From: Candidatus Cloacimonadota bacterium
GTDB lineage: Bacteria > Muiribacteriota > UBA6191 > JACPRK01
Direction of reading: 5' to 3'
Length of the DNA stretch: 9,283 nt
NCBI GenBank assembly: GCA_021772705.1
Contig: JAJFLN010000368.1
Location: 1-9,283, forward strand
The stretch's first letter is position 1. The number at the start of each line of letters is the position of its first letter. Both the position numbers and the translations under genes were made by a program. A model generated the notes under the pieces. That model was not told the origin of the DNA. It was given only the letters and a program-made list of their open reading frames with translations, and ran no database searches. Shown one piece after another: positions 1-6,646 of the stretch.

Positions 1-9
1 AGGGAGGGC

Positions 10-972
10 ATGGAGCAGATGATGCCTCCAGGCGGTCTTCGATCCCTCGTCATTCCCGCCATCCTGGCCCTGGGAATCTTCGGCCTGTTCACGGCCCTCT
101 ACACCGTGCCCAGCGACTCCGTCGCCATCGTGCAGCGCTTCGGCAAGTACATCGAGAGCGCCGCTCCGGGTCTCCATCTGAAGTTGCCCCTGGGCATCGA
201 CGTGGCGACGATCGTCCCGATCAAGCGGCAGCTGAAACAGGAGTTCGGCTTCAGCACGCCGGGTGCGCGGGATCCGCACCAGAGTCCTCACCCACGTGAC
301 GGCAGGCGGGAGACCCAGATGGTGACTGGAGATCTCAACGCCGCGCTGGTCGAGTGGGTGCTCCAGTACCGGATCTCGGATCCGGCCAAGTTCCTCTTCG
401 AGGTCCGGGAGCCGACGGAGACTCTCCGCTTCGTCTCCGAATCGGTCATGCGGGAGGTCGTGGGCGATCGCACCGTCGACGAGGTGATCACCATCGGCCG
501 GCAGGAAATCGAGGCGGAGGCTCTGACGAAGATGCAGGCGTTGTCGACGAAGTACGCCATGGGGATCAGCATCGATCAGGTGCAGCTGAAAGACATCAAT
601 CCACCGGAGCCGGTGCAGGAATCCTTCAACGAGGTGAATCAGGCCCAGCAGGAGAAGGAGAAGCTGATCAACGAAGCCAGACGCGACTACAACAAGGTGA
701 TTCCCCTGGCGAAGGGCGAGAAGGACCAGCGGATCCGCGAAGCCGACGGATACAGGCTCAAGAGGATCAACGAGGCGAGGGGCGACGTCGCCCGGTTCAA
801 CGCCCTGCTGGAGGAGTATCGAAAGGCCCCGGAGGTCACCCGGCGCCGGATCTACGTCGAGACCCTGCAGGAGGTCCTCCCGGGAATTCGCTCCAAGATC
901 ATCGTCGATGAGACGACACGGGGAATCCTGCCACTGCTGAACCTCGACGCGCAGAAGGGAGGCCGATCATGA
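10..972 (+). CDS. hflK: HflK-like SPFH/prohibitin-domain membrane protein
   Basis: This protein is expected to be a subunit of the HflK-HflC complex, which in known bacteria surrounds the membrane protease FtsH and modulates its access to membrane substrates. One membrane helix lies near the N-terminus (about residues 13-34). An SPFH/PHB domain follows, containing RFGKY, APGLHLKLP, MVTGDLNAALVEW and MREVVGDRTVDEV, then a long charged helical stretch (about 200-290) with EVNQAQQEKEKLINEARR. At 320 residues it is clearly shorter than E. coli HflK (about 419). The difference is mainly the missing Gly/Pro-rich cytoplasmic N-terminal extension. The purine-rich AGGGAGGG at 1-8 is only one base from this ATG but about 10 bases from the in-frame ATG at 19, so residue 4 may be the real start. 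The frame is also open to the window edge. The gene overlaps hflC by four bases and is surely co-transcribed with it. The family call is firm; the start is less so. Confidence 0.93.
   Translation: MEQMMPPGGLRSLVIPAILALGIFGLFTALYTVPSDSVAIVQRFGKYIESAAPGLHLKLPLGIDVATIVPIKRQLKQEFGFSTPGARDPHQSPHPRDGRRETQMVTGDLNAALVEWVLQYRISDPAKFLFEVREPTETLRFVSESVMREVVGDRTVDEVITIGRQEIEAEALTKMQALSTKYAMGISIDQVQLKDINPPEPVQESFNEVNQAQQEKEKLINEARRDYNKVIPLAKGEKDQRIREADGYRLKRINEARGDVARFNALLEEYRKAPEVTRRRIYVETLQEVLPGIRSKIIVDETTRGILPLLNLDAQKGGRS
955..962 (+). promoter_or_regulatory. Ribosome binding site of hflC
   Basis: AAGGGAGG lies inside the end of hflK, six bases before the ATG at 969. It fixes the hflC start in the ATGA overlap. 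Confidence 0.75.
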
Positions 973-1988
973 AGGCCATGCTGCAATTGGTGCTCCTCGG
1001 AGTGTTGGGGTTAGGGATCTTCGCCTTTCTGAACGCGATCTACACCGTGAGCGAGGTCGAGCAGATGATCATCACCCAGTTCGGCAAGCCCGTCGGAGAG
1101 GCCGTGACCACGGCGGGTCTCAAGATGAAAGTGCCCTTCATCCAGGAGGTCAACCCCATCGACAAGCGCGTCCTCGAGTGGGATGGCAGTCCCACGGACA
1201 TGCCGACGAAGGACAAGCTCTACATCTCGGTCGACCTGTACGCCCGCTGGCGGATCACGGATCCCTTGCAGTACTTCCTGCGGCTCCGGGACGAGCGTAG
1301 CGCCCAGTCTCGCCTCGACGACATCTTGGGCAGCGAGACGCGCAACGCCGTCGCCAAGCACGAGCTGATAGAAATCATCCGCACCACCAAGGACCGTGTA
1401 CCACTGCGGGACGTCCTCCTGACCGACGTCGAGAAGAACCGGGACCTGGGAGCGCTGGTGCCCATCCACAAGGGCCGCAAGCTCGTCGAGCAGGAGATCC
1501 AGGCCGCCGCCGCCGAGAAGGTGAAGGTCTTCGGCATCGAGCTCCTCGACATCCGGTTCAAACGAATCAACTACAACGAGAGCGTCCGGCCCAAGATCTA
1601 CGATCGGATGATCAGCGAGCGGCGCCAGATCGCCGAGCGCTTCCTCTCGGAGGGCAACGGTGAGGCCGCCAGGATCCGGGGCAACCGCTTGCGCGACCTG
1701 AACAAGATCCAGTCCGAGGCCTACCGGCAGGTCGAGGAGATCCGCGGCGTTGCCGATGCCACAGCGACGGAGATCTATGCCAGCGCCTACGACCAGAGCC
1801 CCGAGGCGGTCGACTTCTACGAGTTCACCCGGACCATGCAGGCCTACAAATCGATCATCGCCGAGAACACCACCCTCGTCCTCTCCACGGACAGCGACCT
1901 CTTCAAGTTCCTCAAGTCCATGAACCCCGACGGGGACGTGATGCCGCCAGAAGTGTCGCAGGGAAGGAGCCCGAACAGTTCGGAGTGA
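969..1988 (+). CDS. hflC: HflC-like SPFH/prohibitin-domain membrane protein
   Basis: This is the partner of HflK in the FtsH-associated membrane complex. A single N-terminal helix (about residues 3-24) is followed by an SPFH domain. Recognisable HflC elements are ITQFGKPVGE, KMKVPFIQEV, DKRVLEWDG, the YARWRITDPLQYF strand, FGIELLDIRFKRINY and YDRMISERRQIAERFLSEG. The C-terminal part has DFYEFTRTMQAY and STDSDLFKFLKS, close to the HflC endings known from Proteobacteria. The length of 339 residues matches the family (E. coli about 334). The ATG overlaps the hflK stop (ATGA), which suggests translational coupling. A good ribosome site, AAGGGAGG at 955-962, lies six bases upstream and supports this start. 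HflC is told from HflK here by gene order, the RWRITD motif and the C-terminus. No ftsH, hfq or hflX is in the window. Confidence 0.93.
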   Translation: MKAMLQLVLLGVLGLGIFAFLNAIYTVSEVEQMIITQFGKPVGEAVTTAGLKMKVPFIQEVNPIDKRVLEWDGSPTDMPTKDKLYISVDLYARWRITDPLQYFLRLRDERSAQSRLDDILGSETRNAVAKHELIEIIRTTKDRVPLRDVLLTDVEKNRDLGALVPIHKGRKLVEQEIQAAAAEKVKVFGIELLDIRFKRINYNESVRPKIYDRMISERRQIAERFLSEGNGEAARIRGNRLRDLNKIQSEAYRQVEEIRGVADATATEIYASAYDQSPEAVDFYEFTRTMQAYKSIIAENTTLVLSTDSDLFKFLKSMNPDGDVMPPEVSQGRSPNSSE

Positions 1989-2063
1989 CCCGGCGAAGCC
2001 TCGGGGCCACTGCCACCAGCTGCTCGAACGGGCCGTTGGCCAGGAGTTGGCCGCAGAATAGAA

Positions 2064-2092
2064 CCCGCCCCGGGACAGTGTCACGGGGCGGG
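2064..2092. terminator. GC-rich hairpin, candidate terminator for hflKC
   Basis: CCCGCCCCG at 2064-2072 and its exact reverse complement CGGGGCGGG at 2084-2092 form a perfect nine-base stem with an 11-base loop, 75 bases past the hflC stop. No U-tract follows, so this is either a non-canonical intrinsic terminator, a 3'-end stabiliser, or structure shared by the converging transcripts. The location between convergent genes supports a 3'-end role. Confidence 0.5.
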
Positions 2093-2282
2093 AGACACCC
2101 GGGCGTCGCTCCGATGCCGATGCCGCCTGACCGGGCCGCGAGGTCGGCCCCGGCGGCCTTCGTTCCCCCCTTCGACAGCTCTCCGCCTGTCACGGCAAAA
2201 CTCTCGACCGTTTCCGTCGACAGGTGGGCCCCGACCTTGCGGCATTGAGGAAGAGTATCCTCAGCCGAACCCCGATGTGGAG

Positions 2283-2356
2283 GGGTGCATGTCCCGTAGG
2301 GGGAGGGCCTGCTTGACGGTAGTTGCCCCCCCGACTATCCGGTAGCAGGCCCTCCC
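2283..2356. repeat. REP-like palindromic element, copy 1
   Basis: The 21 bases at 2283-2303 (beginning GGGTGCATGTCCCG and ending GTAGGGGG) recur exactly at 9091-9111. Here the last bases open a large hairpin. GGGAGGGCCTGCT at 2301-2313 pairs perfectly with AGCAGGCCCTCCC at 2344-2356, and an inner stem (GGTAGT at 2318-2323 with ACTATC at 2334-2339, one G-T pair) continues it. The GTAGGGG start followed by a palindrome resembles small extragenic palindromic repeats. It could also serve as a bidirectional terminator for the two converging genes, although no T-run is present on either side. Confidence 0.65.
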
Positions 2357-2410
2357 TTCAATGTCAATTCAGGTTCGATTCAGTTCGAACAAACGGGCTT
2401 CACGACTTGA

Positions 2411-2509
2411 CTGGTGCTCCACCGGGCCCCGGCAGAGATCGCCCGGCGCCGCGTGGTCTTCGAGCAGTGGCAGGTGTCCTATAACAACAGCCTGGCCGAC
2501 ATTCGATAG
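2411..2509 (+). pseudogene. Short coding-like relic, possible 3' remnant of an unknown gene
   Basis: An open frame of 32 codons follows a stop at 2408-2410 and ends at TAG 2507-2509. Its last residues, VVFEQWQVSYNNSLADIR, look like ordinary protein. Most codons end in G or C, as in the real genes here, and the composition (Trp, Tyr, Asn, Phe) differs from the Arg/Pro/Ser strings of chance frames in this DNA. There is no ribosome site before the only GTG (2414). I do not recognise the family. It may be the tail of a gene whose 5' part was lost, or chance. Confidence 0.3.
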
Positions 2510-2547
2510 CCGAGCCTGTTCCGCGACTGAACTACTCAGACGGGACA

Positions 2548-5001
2548 CTACCGGCCGGCGGCGGTCAGTCCCTCCAGGGGAATCGTGATCACCGCCGGAT
2601 CTAGGCCGTCGGCACGGACGACCAGTACGAGCCTCTCGTCACAGACGGCCAGATGAGTCTCTCTGAGGGAGATGAACTGCGATCGTATCGTGGTCAGCTT
2701 CTTCCAGCTCTTCCCGTCCAGGCTGGAGTAGAGGAGCAGGCTGATGGGAGACATCCACTCTCCGTCTCGCTCCAGGCACAGGTAGTGAGTTCCGTTCCCG
2801 GTTGCCAGGGAGGGCAGTCTCAGGTTTTCCGGGTCCTGGACAGGCTCCAGCGGCTCCTGGAATGTGGCTCCCCCATCCTCGCTCAGCCGTACCCTGACAC
2901 CCCGTCCCGACGTGTAAACGGCGACAATCCTATCCCCGAGGGACGTCAGTGCCAGCCGTCCCCATCCGGCTCCGGCGGGCGCCAGCGGCTCCGGCTCGGA
3001 CCAGCCGCCGTGGGAGGGGTTCTCCGTCGACGTCCAGTAGATCCCGTGAGGATCGTACTCGTCGCTGCTCATCTTCAAGAAGGAGGTGAGACGGCTCGAG
3101 GTCCGGACGAGGTAGGAGGTCTTCACCCATTTGACCCTGGAGGTGACCTTCAGGGGCCCCTCCACGGTCCTTCCGGCGGCATCGAGCCGTCTCCAGAACA
3201 GTCCATCCTGCAGGACCCTTCCCGTCGAGGTATGGTCGAATCCTCCATCGGGCCGGACAGCGATCGCCGGGCCGGGGTCGTTGCCGTGCCATCGAAACTC
3301 CTCGCCCCACTCGGTGCTGTCCCAGGGCTTGAATCGAACCCAGGTGGCCCCCCCCCCGGTCGTGGCGCTGAGCCAGGTCAGGAGCACGCCGGCCTCCGTC
3401 GCGGCCACCATCCCTCTCACCATGGCCCGATTCTGCCGGCCCACGTCCTGGACCTCCCCCCAGGTTCGCCCCCCGTCGCGGCTCTCGAGGAAGCCCACCA
3501 CATCGTCCTGGGGCGCGTAATCGAATCGATATGCCAGCACCACCCTGTTTCCCAGACTGGCGAGAGACAGCTCATCGATGCTCATCCGTCCCGGATCCAG
3601 CCGATGGAACTCGCTGCCGGAGATGCCAGGCAGGGTCTCGAACTCAGCCACGGTCTGTCTGCGATCCAGCTTGAGGCGCCCGTTGTACTTCTTGCCGGGA
3701 CTCAACCCGGAGATTGTCAGCTCCCTGCCCCCGGCGGGGAATGACCGAGTACTCCGCATCTCGCTCTGGTCTGGCCAGAACTCGAACTCCAGACCCTTCG
3801 GGGCATCGCTGGCAATCTCGATCCGGGCCCTTGAGTCTCCCACATCGACACGAACCAGCCCGGGCAAAGCTGGCGGCTTCGGCGGCTCGGGGAGCGATGC
3901 AGCGCTGCCTATCTCCGGTTCCAATGGCCCGGCCACGTCAACAGGTGCGACGCCCCAGCGCAGGTATCCGAAGGTCGCCAGCAACAGGGCCATCAGCACG
4001 CCGAGGCCTGACTGAAGAGCAAGACGGCGGCGACTCCCCGATTCCCGGGCGACCTGCCGGGTTCGGCCGTGGTCTGCTTCCTGACGGACTCCGAATCGAA
4101 CAGACGTTGGGTGGGCCCCGGGCCAGCTGGCGGCGGAGACGCGTTGGGACTGGAGAGTCGGGGCCGGACTCCTTCCCCCCCGGGAGGCGAGTTCAGCCAT
4201 CAGATCGGCAGCTCGCTCCTCCACCTCGACAGCCGAGGGTCTCCGGTCCGGGTCTCTGTCCAGACAGTCGTGCAGCAATTGTTCCAGGCCTGGAATCACC
4301 GCTTCCCGGTGGCTGCTCAGCCGAGGAAGGGCCCCCTGGAGCTGGTTCCGGAAGGTCGCATTCAGGTCGGCGCCCAGGAAGGGATGCGCTCCGGCCAGGA
4401 CCTCCCACCCAACAGCCCCCAGGGCGTATACGTCTCCAGCTGATCCGGAGCCTCGACCCTCGATCGCCTCCGGCGGCAGGTATCCGGGAGTTCCCAGGAC
4501 CGTTCCTTCAGCGGTGTGCAGGGTCCTGCCAGCCTCGACATGTTTCGAGAGACCGAAGTCGGCGATCTTGGGGGACCCTTCCGAATCCAGCAATATGTTC
4601 TCCGGTTTCAGGTCCCGGTGCACGATTCCCGCTCCGTGTGCCTGTGCCAGACCGGATGCCAGAGACTGGAGTATGGCGAGGGAACCGTGGACGGACCGGC
4701 TGCCGCGGGAGACGACCAGATCTCGCAGTGTGCCGCCGGGGACCAACTCCGTTGCCAGGTAGGGGTGCTTTCCCGAGAATCCGGCATCGAACAGAGTGAC
4801 CAGATTGGGGTGGCTCAGCCGAGCCTGAATCCGGGCCTCCCGCAGAAACCGGGCTCGCGTCTCCGCCTCGCCGAAGAGCTCTGTCGCCAGAACCTTCAGC
4901 GCCACCTCCCGGCTCAGCTCCTCCTGAACCGCGCGGTAGACGGTCCCGGAAGCCCCGGAGCCCAACTCCTCCTGAACTCGGTAGCCGGGAATGAGAATCA
5001 T
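2548..5001 (-). CDS. Transmembrane Ser/Thr protein kinase with BNR/Asp-box propeller sensor domain
   Basis: This is a Hanks-type (PknB-like) kinase expected to phosphorylate cytoplasmic proteins on Ser/Thr in response to an extracytoplasmic signal. The kinase domain spans about residues 7-270. All key motifs are present: glycine loop GSGASGTVYRA (14-24), ATP lysine K36 in VALKVL, helix-C glutamate E55, HRDLKPEN (128-135), DFG (148-150), PPE (176-178) and DVYALG (190-195). The enzyme should therefore be active. A basic/Ser juxtamembrane linker leads to one membrane helix (about 327-347). A Pro-rich linker follows, then a probable fibronectin-III-like module (about 382-458, with ISGLSPGKKYNGRLKL), then a propeller-like region to the C-terminus. 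That region has Asp-boxes SRDGGRTW (507-514), SEDGGATF (707-714) and a shorter SLDGKSW (760-766). No PASTA repeats are seen. The ATG is supported by GAGAGG seven bases upstream. The gene stands alone, convergent with hflC and divergent from the next operon. A ten-G run encodes Gly549-551. The ligand is unknown. Confidence 0.95.
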   Translation of the reverse strand: MILIPGYRVQEELGSGASGTVYRAVQEELSREVALKVLATELFGEAETRARFLREARIQARLSHPNLVTLFDAGFSGKHPYLATELVPGGTLRDLVVSRGSRSVHGSLAILQSLASGLAQAHGAGIVHRDLKPENILLDSEGSPKIADFGLSKHVEAGRTLHTAEGTVLGTPGYLPPEAIEGRGSGSAGDVYALGAVGWEVLAGAHPFLGADLNATFRNQLQGALPRLSSHREAVIPGLEQLLHDCLDRDPDRRPSAVEVEERAADLMAELASRGGRSPAPTLQSQRVSAASWPGAHPTSVRFGVRQEADHGRTRQVARESGSRRRLALQSGLGVLMALLLATFGYLRWGVAPVDVAGPLEPEIGSAASLPEPPKPPALPGLVRVDVGDSRARIEIASDAPKGLEFEFWPDQSEMRSTRSFPAGGRELTISGLSPGKKYNGRLKLDRRQTVAEFETLPGISGSEFHRLDPGRMSIDELSLASLGNRVVLAYRFDYAPQDDVVGFLESRDGGRTWGEVQDVGRQNRAMVRGMVAATEAGVLLTWLSATTGGGATWVRFKPWDSTEWGEEFRWHGNDPGPAIAVRPDGGFDHTSTGRVLQDGLFWRRLDAAGRTVEGPLKVTSRVKWVKTSYLVRTSSRLTSFLKMSSDEYDPHGIYWTSTENPSHGGWSEPEPLAPAGAGWGRLALTSLGDRIVAVYTSGRGVRVRLSEDGGATFQEPLEPVQDPENLRLPSLATGNGTHYLCLERDGEWMSPISLLLYSSLDGKSWKKLTTIRSQFISLRETHLAVCDERLVLVVRADGLDPAVITIPLEGLTAAGR

Positions 5002-5008
5002 CTATCGA

Positions 5009-5014
5009 CCTCTC
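5009..5014 (-). promoter_or_regulatory. Ribosome binding site of the kinase gene
   Basis: GAGAGG on the minus strand lies seven bases before the ATG at 4999-5001. It supports the chosen start, which places the glycine loop at residue 14 as usual for this family. Confidence 0.65.
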
Positions 5015-5426
5015 GCGGACGGAAAGTCTGCCTCAGGGCGAGTCGGGTCTCGGCTCGGTCTGGGGGAATTCCCTGGCGGAAGCCTGCTGGCAGACAGCCG
5101 CACGTACGTCATCCACGCTGTCGGATACTATCAAAAGGAACCCGCTGGTGGCTCCCTGTCGAAGATCGGAACCACAGGGATCTTCCAGTTTGGCGATGCG
5201 GCTTGGCTCTGCCAATCTCAGTTGACGAAGTCCCGCTCCTGCTCGTTGCCTCGTCACAAATGCGGGATCGGGGCCAGGGCAGAGTGGTAGAGTTCGGTGA
5301 AGGGTGCCTTCTGGTGGCGCGATGCCTGTCACGCAGTTCCCCCCGCCGTCAATGGGGAGCGCCCTGGACACTATGGCGTCTTTCACCGGTCCGCGATGTT
5401 TGCCTGCTGCTCTGGGTGAGACGATT

Positions 5427-5434
5427 GGAGGAGG
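5427..5434 (+). promoter_or_regulatory. Strong ribosome binding site deciding a GTG start
   Basis: GGAGGAGG lies six bases before the GTG at 5441, a near-ideal arrangement. It is the main reason for taking this GTG as the start of the membrane protein. Confidence 0.8.
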
Positions 5435-5440
5435 TGCATC

Positions 5441-6268
5441 GTGACCGAGAAGCGAGAACCCGGGACCTTGCCGGGGTCGTCCTTTGCCCTTCTGCGATTG
5501 GCTGCGGTCGAGCTCGGTTCCAAGGGTGAGACGCCATTCGTGCCAGGGATGCTGGCCGCTGGTGCGGGGCTGACGCTACCCGGCGTCATCACTCTCGCCG
5601 TCGCGATGTGGATCTCCTCTCTGATGCAACCCGGAGCGCCTCTGTACAGCGGCCGGGAGGCGATGATCGTCTTCGGAATCTACCCACCGTTCCCCCTGGC
5701 TTTCCTGGTCTTCGGCATCGTCTTCACCAGCGTCGGGGCCGGCACCGCGAGCGCTTGGTTCGCCGTTCGAGCCGCCCGGCTAGAGAGGCCTGAAGGGGAA
5801 CGATCGATTCCTGCAGACCTGGGCCGGGCACTGGCCGCTCACGGCCGGCGTCTACTCGTGCAGTTCGGACCGGTCTGGCTCTCCATCGTCATCATCTTCG
5901 CGTCACTGCTGGGAGGCAGCCACCAGGATCCACTTGTCCGGAACCTGAGTCAGCTGGTGACGATGGCGTTCATGTGGGTCTCGCCAGTCCTGGTCCTGCT
6001 CTGGCTCCTCTGGACCTACCCGAGGCTGCTTCATCTGGAGCGATCTGCTGCCCTTTACGGCCTGGGGCCGCGAGAGGCTGCCGAAGCTTCGAGGGAGTGT
6101 AGTTCGAAGCTGCGTGAGCGCGGTCGCGGCGTCCCCCTGATCGTCTTCGTGATGTCGACCCTCGTTGGAGCATTTTCCCTGGTCCTGGTTCCGATCTTCC
6201 CCTTTGTGCTCGCCGCTGGAGGCGCCTGGCTCGGCCTTTACATGCACCTGGCCATCGACGGCCAGTGA
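5441..6268 (+). CDS. Multi-pass membrane protein of unknown function
   Basis: I do not recognise this 275-residue protein. It has a hydrophilic N-terminus of about 34 residues and then roughly six hydrophobic segments: about 36-61, 82-109, 139-157, 172-193, and a long stretch at 231-271 that could hold two helices. A basic/charged loop (110-137) and a charged segment after the fourth helix (195-230, with ERSAALYGLGPREAAEASREC) are probably cytoplasmic by the positive-inside rule. There is no signal peptide or catalytic motif that I can name. The GTG start is fixed by GGAGGAGG six bases upstream. The next gene begins 12 or 33 bases after its stop, and RNase R follows, so the three are probably one transcript. 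A small integral membrane scaffold or transporter-like protein is possible, but no role can be assigned. Confidence 0.8.
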   Translation: MTEKREPGTLPGSSFALLRLAAVELGSKGETPFVPGMLAAGAGLTLPGVITLAVAMWISSLMQPGAPLYSGREAMIVFGIYPPFPLAFLVFGIVFTSVGAGTASAWFAVRAARLERPEGERSIPADLGRALAAHGRRLLVQFGPVWLSIVIIFASLLGGSHQDPLVRNLSQLVTMAFMWVSPVLVLLWLLWTYPRLLHLERSAALYGLGPREAAEASRECSSKLRERGRGVPLIVFVMSTLVGAFSLVLVPIFPFVLAAGGAWLGLYMHLAIDGQ

Positions 6269-6280
6269 CCATTCCATTTT

Positions 6281-6646
6281 GTGAGTCCTCATCTGTCACT
6301 GATGGACCAGCCAACTGTGTGCGGCGTATCGGAACCGGTCGAGGGAAACCTGGCGGCCGACGAGACCGAACGTGGGGTGCTAGAGCGTGTCCGGAGGCTG
6401 GTCGAGAGTTGCCGGGACCAGTGCCTGTGGTTTCTGTCGCCCGGCTACCTTCCCTCGGACCGTGAAAAGGCGATCCGGCATCTGAGGTACATCGATCGTT
6501 ACGGGGACCGGCGGACCTACATCCGAGCGAGGGAGTTCCAGCGCGAACTCCGCCGGCTAATCGCCACCAGACGGCGCCGAGTCGTGGTAAGTAAAGATCT
6601 TCGCCTTCCGCAACGGAGAGCGGTCGTCAACTGGAGTACCTCGTGA
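6281..6646 (+). CDS. Small Arg-rich protein of unknown function, coupled to rnr
   Basis: The protein has at most 121 residues and is soluble. It starts with GTG at 6281 or, giving 114 residues, with ATG at 6302; neither has a clear ribosome site. The central part (about 33-95), with CLWFLSPGYLPSDREKAI, HLRYIDRYGD and AREFQRELRRLI, looks like a compact helical domain. From memory it resembles short conserved hypothetical proteins of several phyla that share a CLWFL...Y.P...RVLDYIERYGD pattern; I cannot confirm this here. The C-terminal 25 residues are strongly basic (TRRRRVVVSK), which suggests nucleic-acid contact but proves nothing. Its TGA overlaps the GTG of RNase R (GTGA), so translation is probably coupled and the two products may be needed together. 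Codon use is mostly G/C-ending up to about position 6585 and less so towards the end. Confidence 0.68.
   Translation: MSPHLSLMDQPTVCGVSEPVEGNLAADETERGVLERVRRLVESCRDQCLWFLSPGYLPSDREKAIRHLRYIDRYGDRRTYIRAREFQRELRRLIATRRRRVVVSKDLRLPQRRAVVNWSTS
6633..6636 (+). promoter_or_regulatory. Ribosome binding site of rnr within the upstream gene
   Basis: GGAG lies six bases before the GTG at 6643, inside the 3' end of the preceding gene. It supports the GTG start in the GTGA overlap. Confidence 0.6.

Larger units (their letters stand above)
1989..2547. other. Non-coding region between convergent hflC and the kinase gene
   Basis: About 560 bases separate the hflC stop from the kinase stop. I see no intact gene. 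A GTG-started frame running 1985-2248 has no family-like content (Pro/Ser/Arg-rich) and no ribosome site. The region holds a GC hairpin at 2064-2092, a repeat-type string CCCCCCTTCGAC at 2165-2176, a REP-like element and large hairpin at 2283-2356, and a short coding-like relic at 2411-2509. Confidence 0.75.
5002..5440. promoter_or_regulatory. Divergent intergenic region, presumed to hold two promoters
   Basis: These 439 bases separate the divergently read kinase and membrane-protein genes, so promoters for both directions should lie here. I could not find a convincing -35/-10 pair on either strand. Two small dyads are visible: GAAGATC/GATCTTC at 5161-5185 (seven-base arms, 11-base loop) and TTGGC-TCT-GCCAA at 5203-5215. 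Either could be an operator, but their short length allows chance. Open frames across the region have no recognisable protein character, and I treat it as non-coding. Confidence 0.5.

Noticed and set aside
241..320. Possible pair of compensating frameshifts in hflK, because another frame reads GIRTRV, like a motif seen in some HflK proteins
   Set aside because: The uninterrupted frame (EFGFSTPGARDPHQ...MVTGD) also resembles an HflK variant I recall (EFGF.TPGAT.P.Q), and it needs no errors. The simpler reading stands.
1011..2084. Long open frame (357 codons) antisense to hflC
   Set aside because: It is the complement of a well-supported gene in GC-rich DNA, where antisense frames stay open by chance. 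Its Leu/Val/Asp-rich content shows no family motif.
1985..2248. GTG-started frame of 87 codons overlapping the hflC stop
   Set aside because: It has no ribosome site, low-complexity Pro/Arg/Ser content, and runs through a perfect hairpin and a repeat fragment.
2653..4799. Long plus-strand open frames (over 360 codons) opposite the kinase gene
   Set aside because: The kinase on the minus strand has every catalytic motif and clear domains. The plus-strand frames are Pro/Arg/Gly/Ser-rich shadows.
5221..5226. TTGACG as a -35 box for the membrane-protein operon
   Set aside because: No acceptable -10 hexamer lies 16-18 bases downstream, and the site is over 200 bases from the start codon.
4991..5386. 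Open frames on both strands in the divergent gap (99 and 117 codons)
   Set aside because: They show no recognisable protein features, and one begins inside the kinase gene on the opposite strand. This is more likely regulatory DNA.
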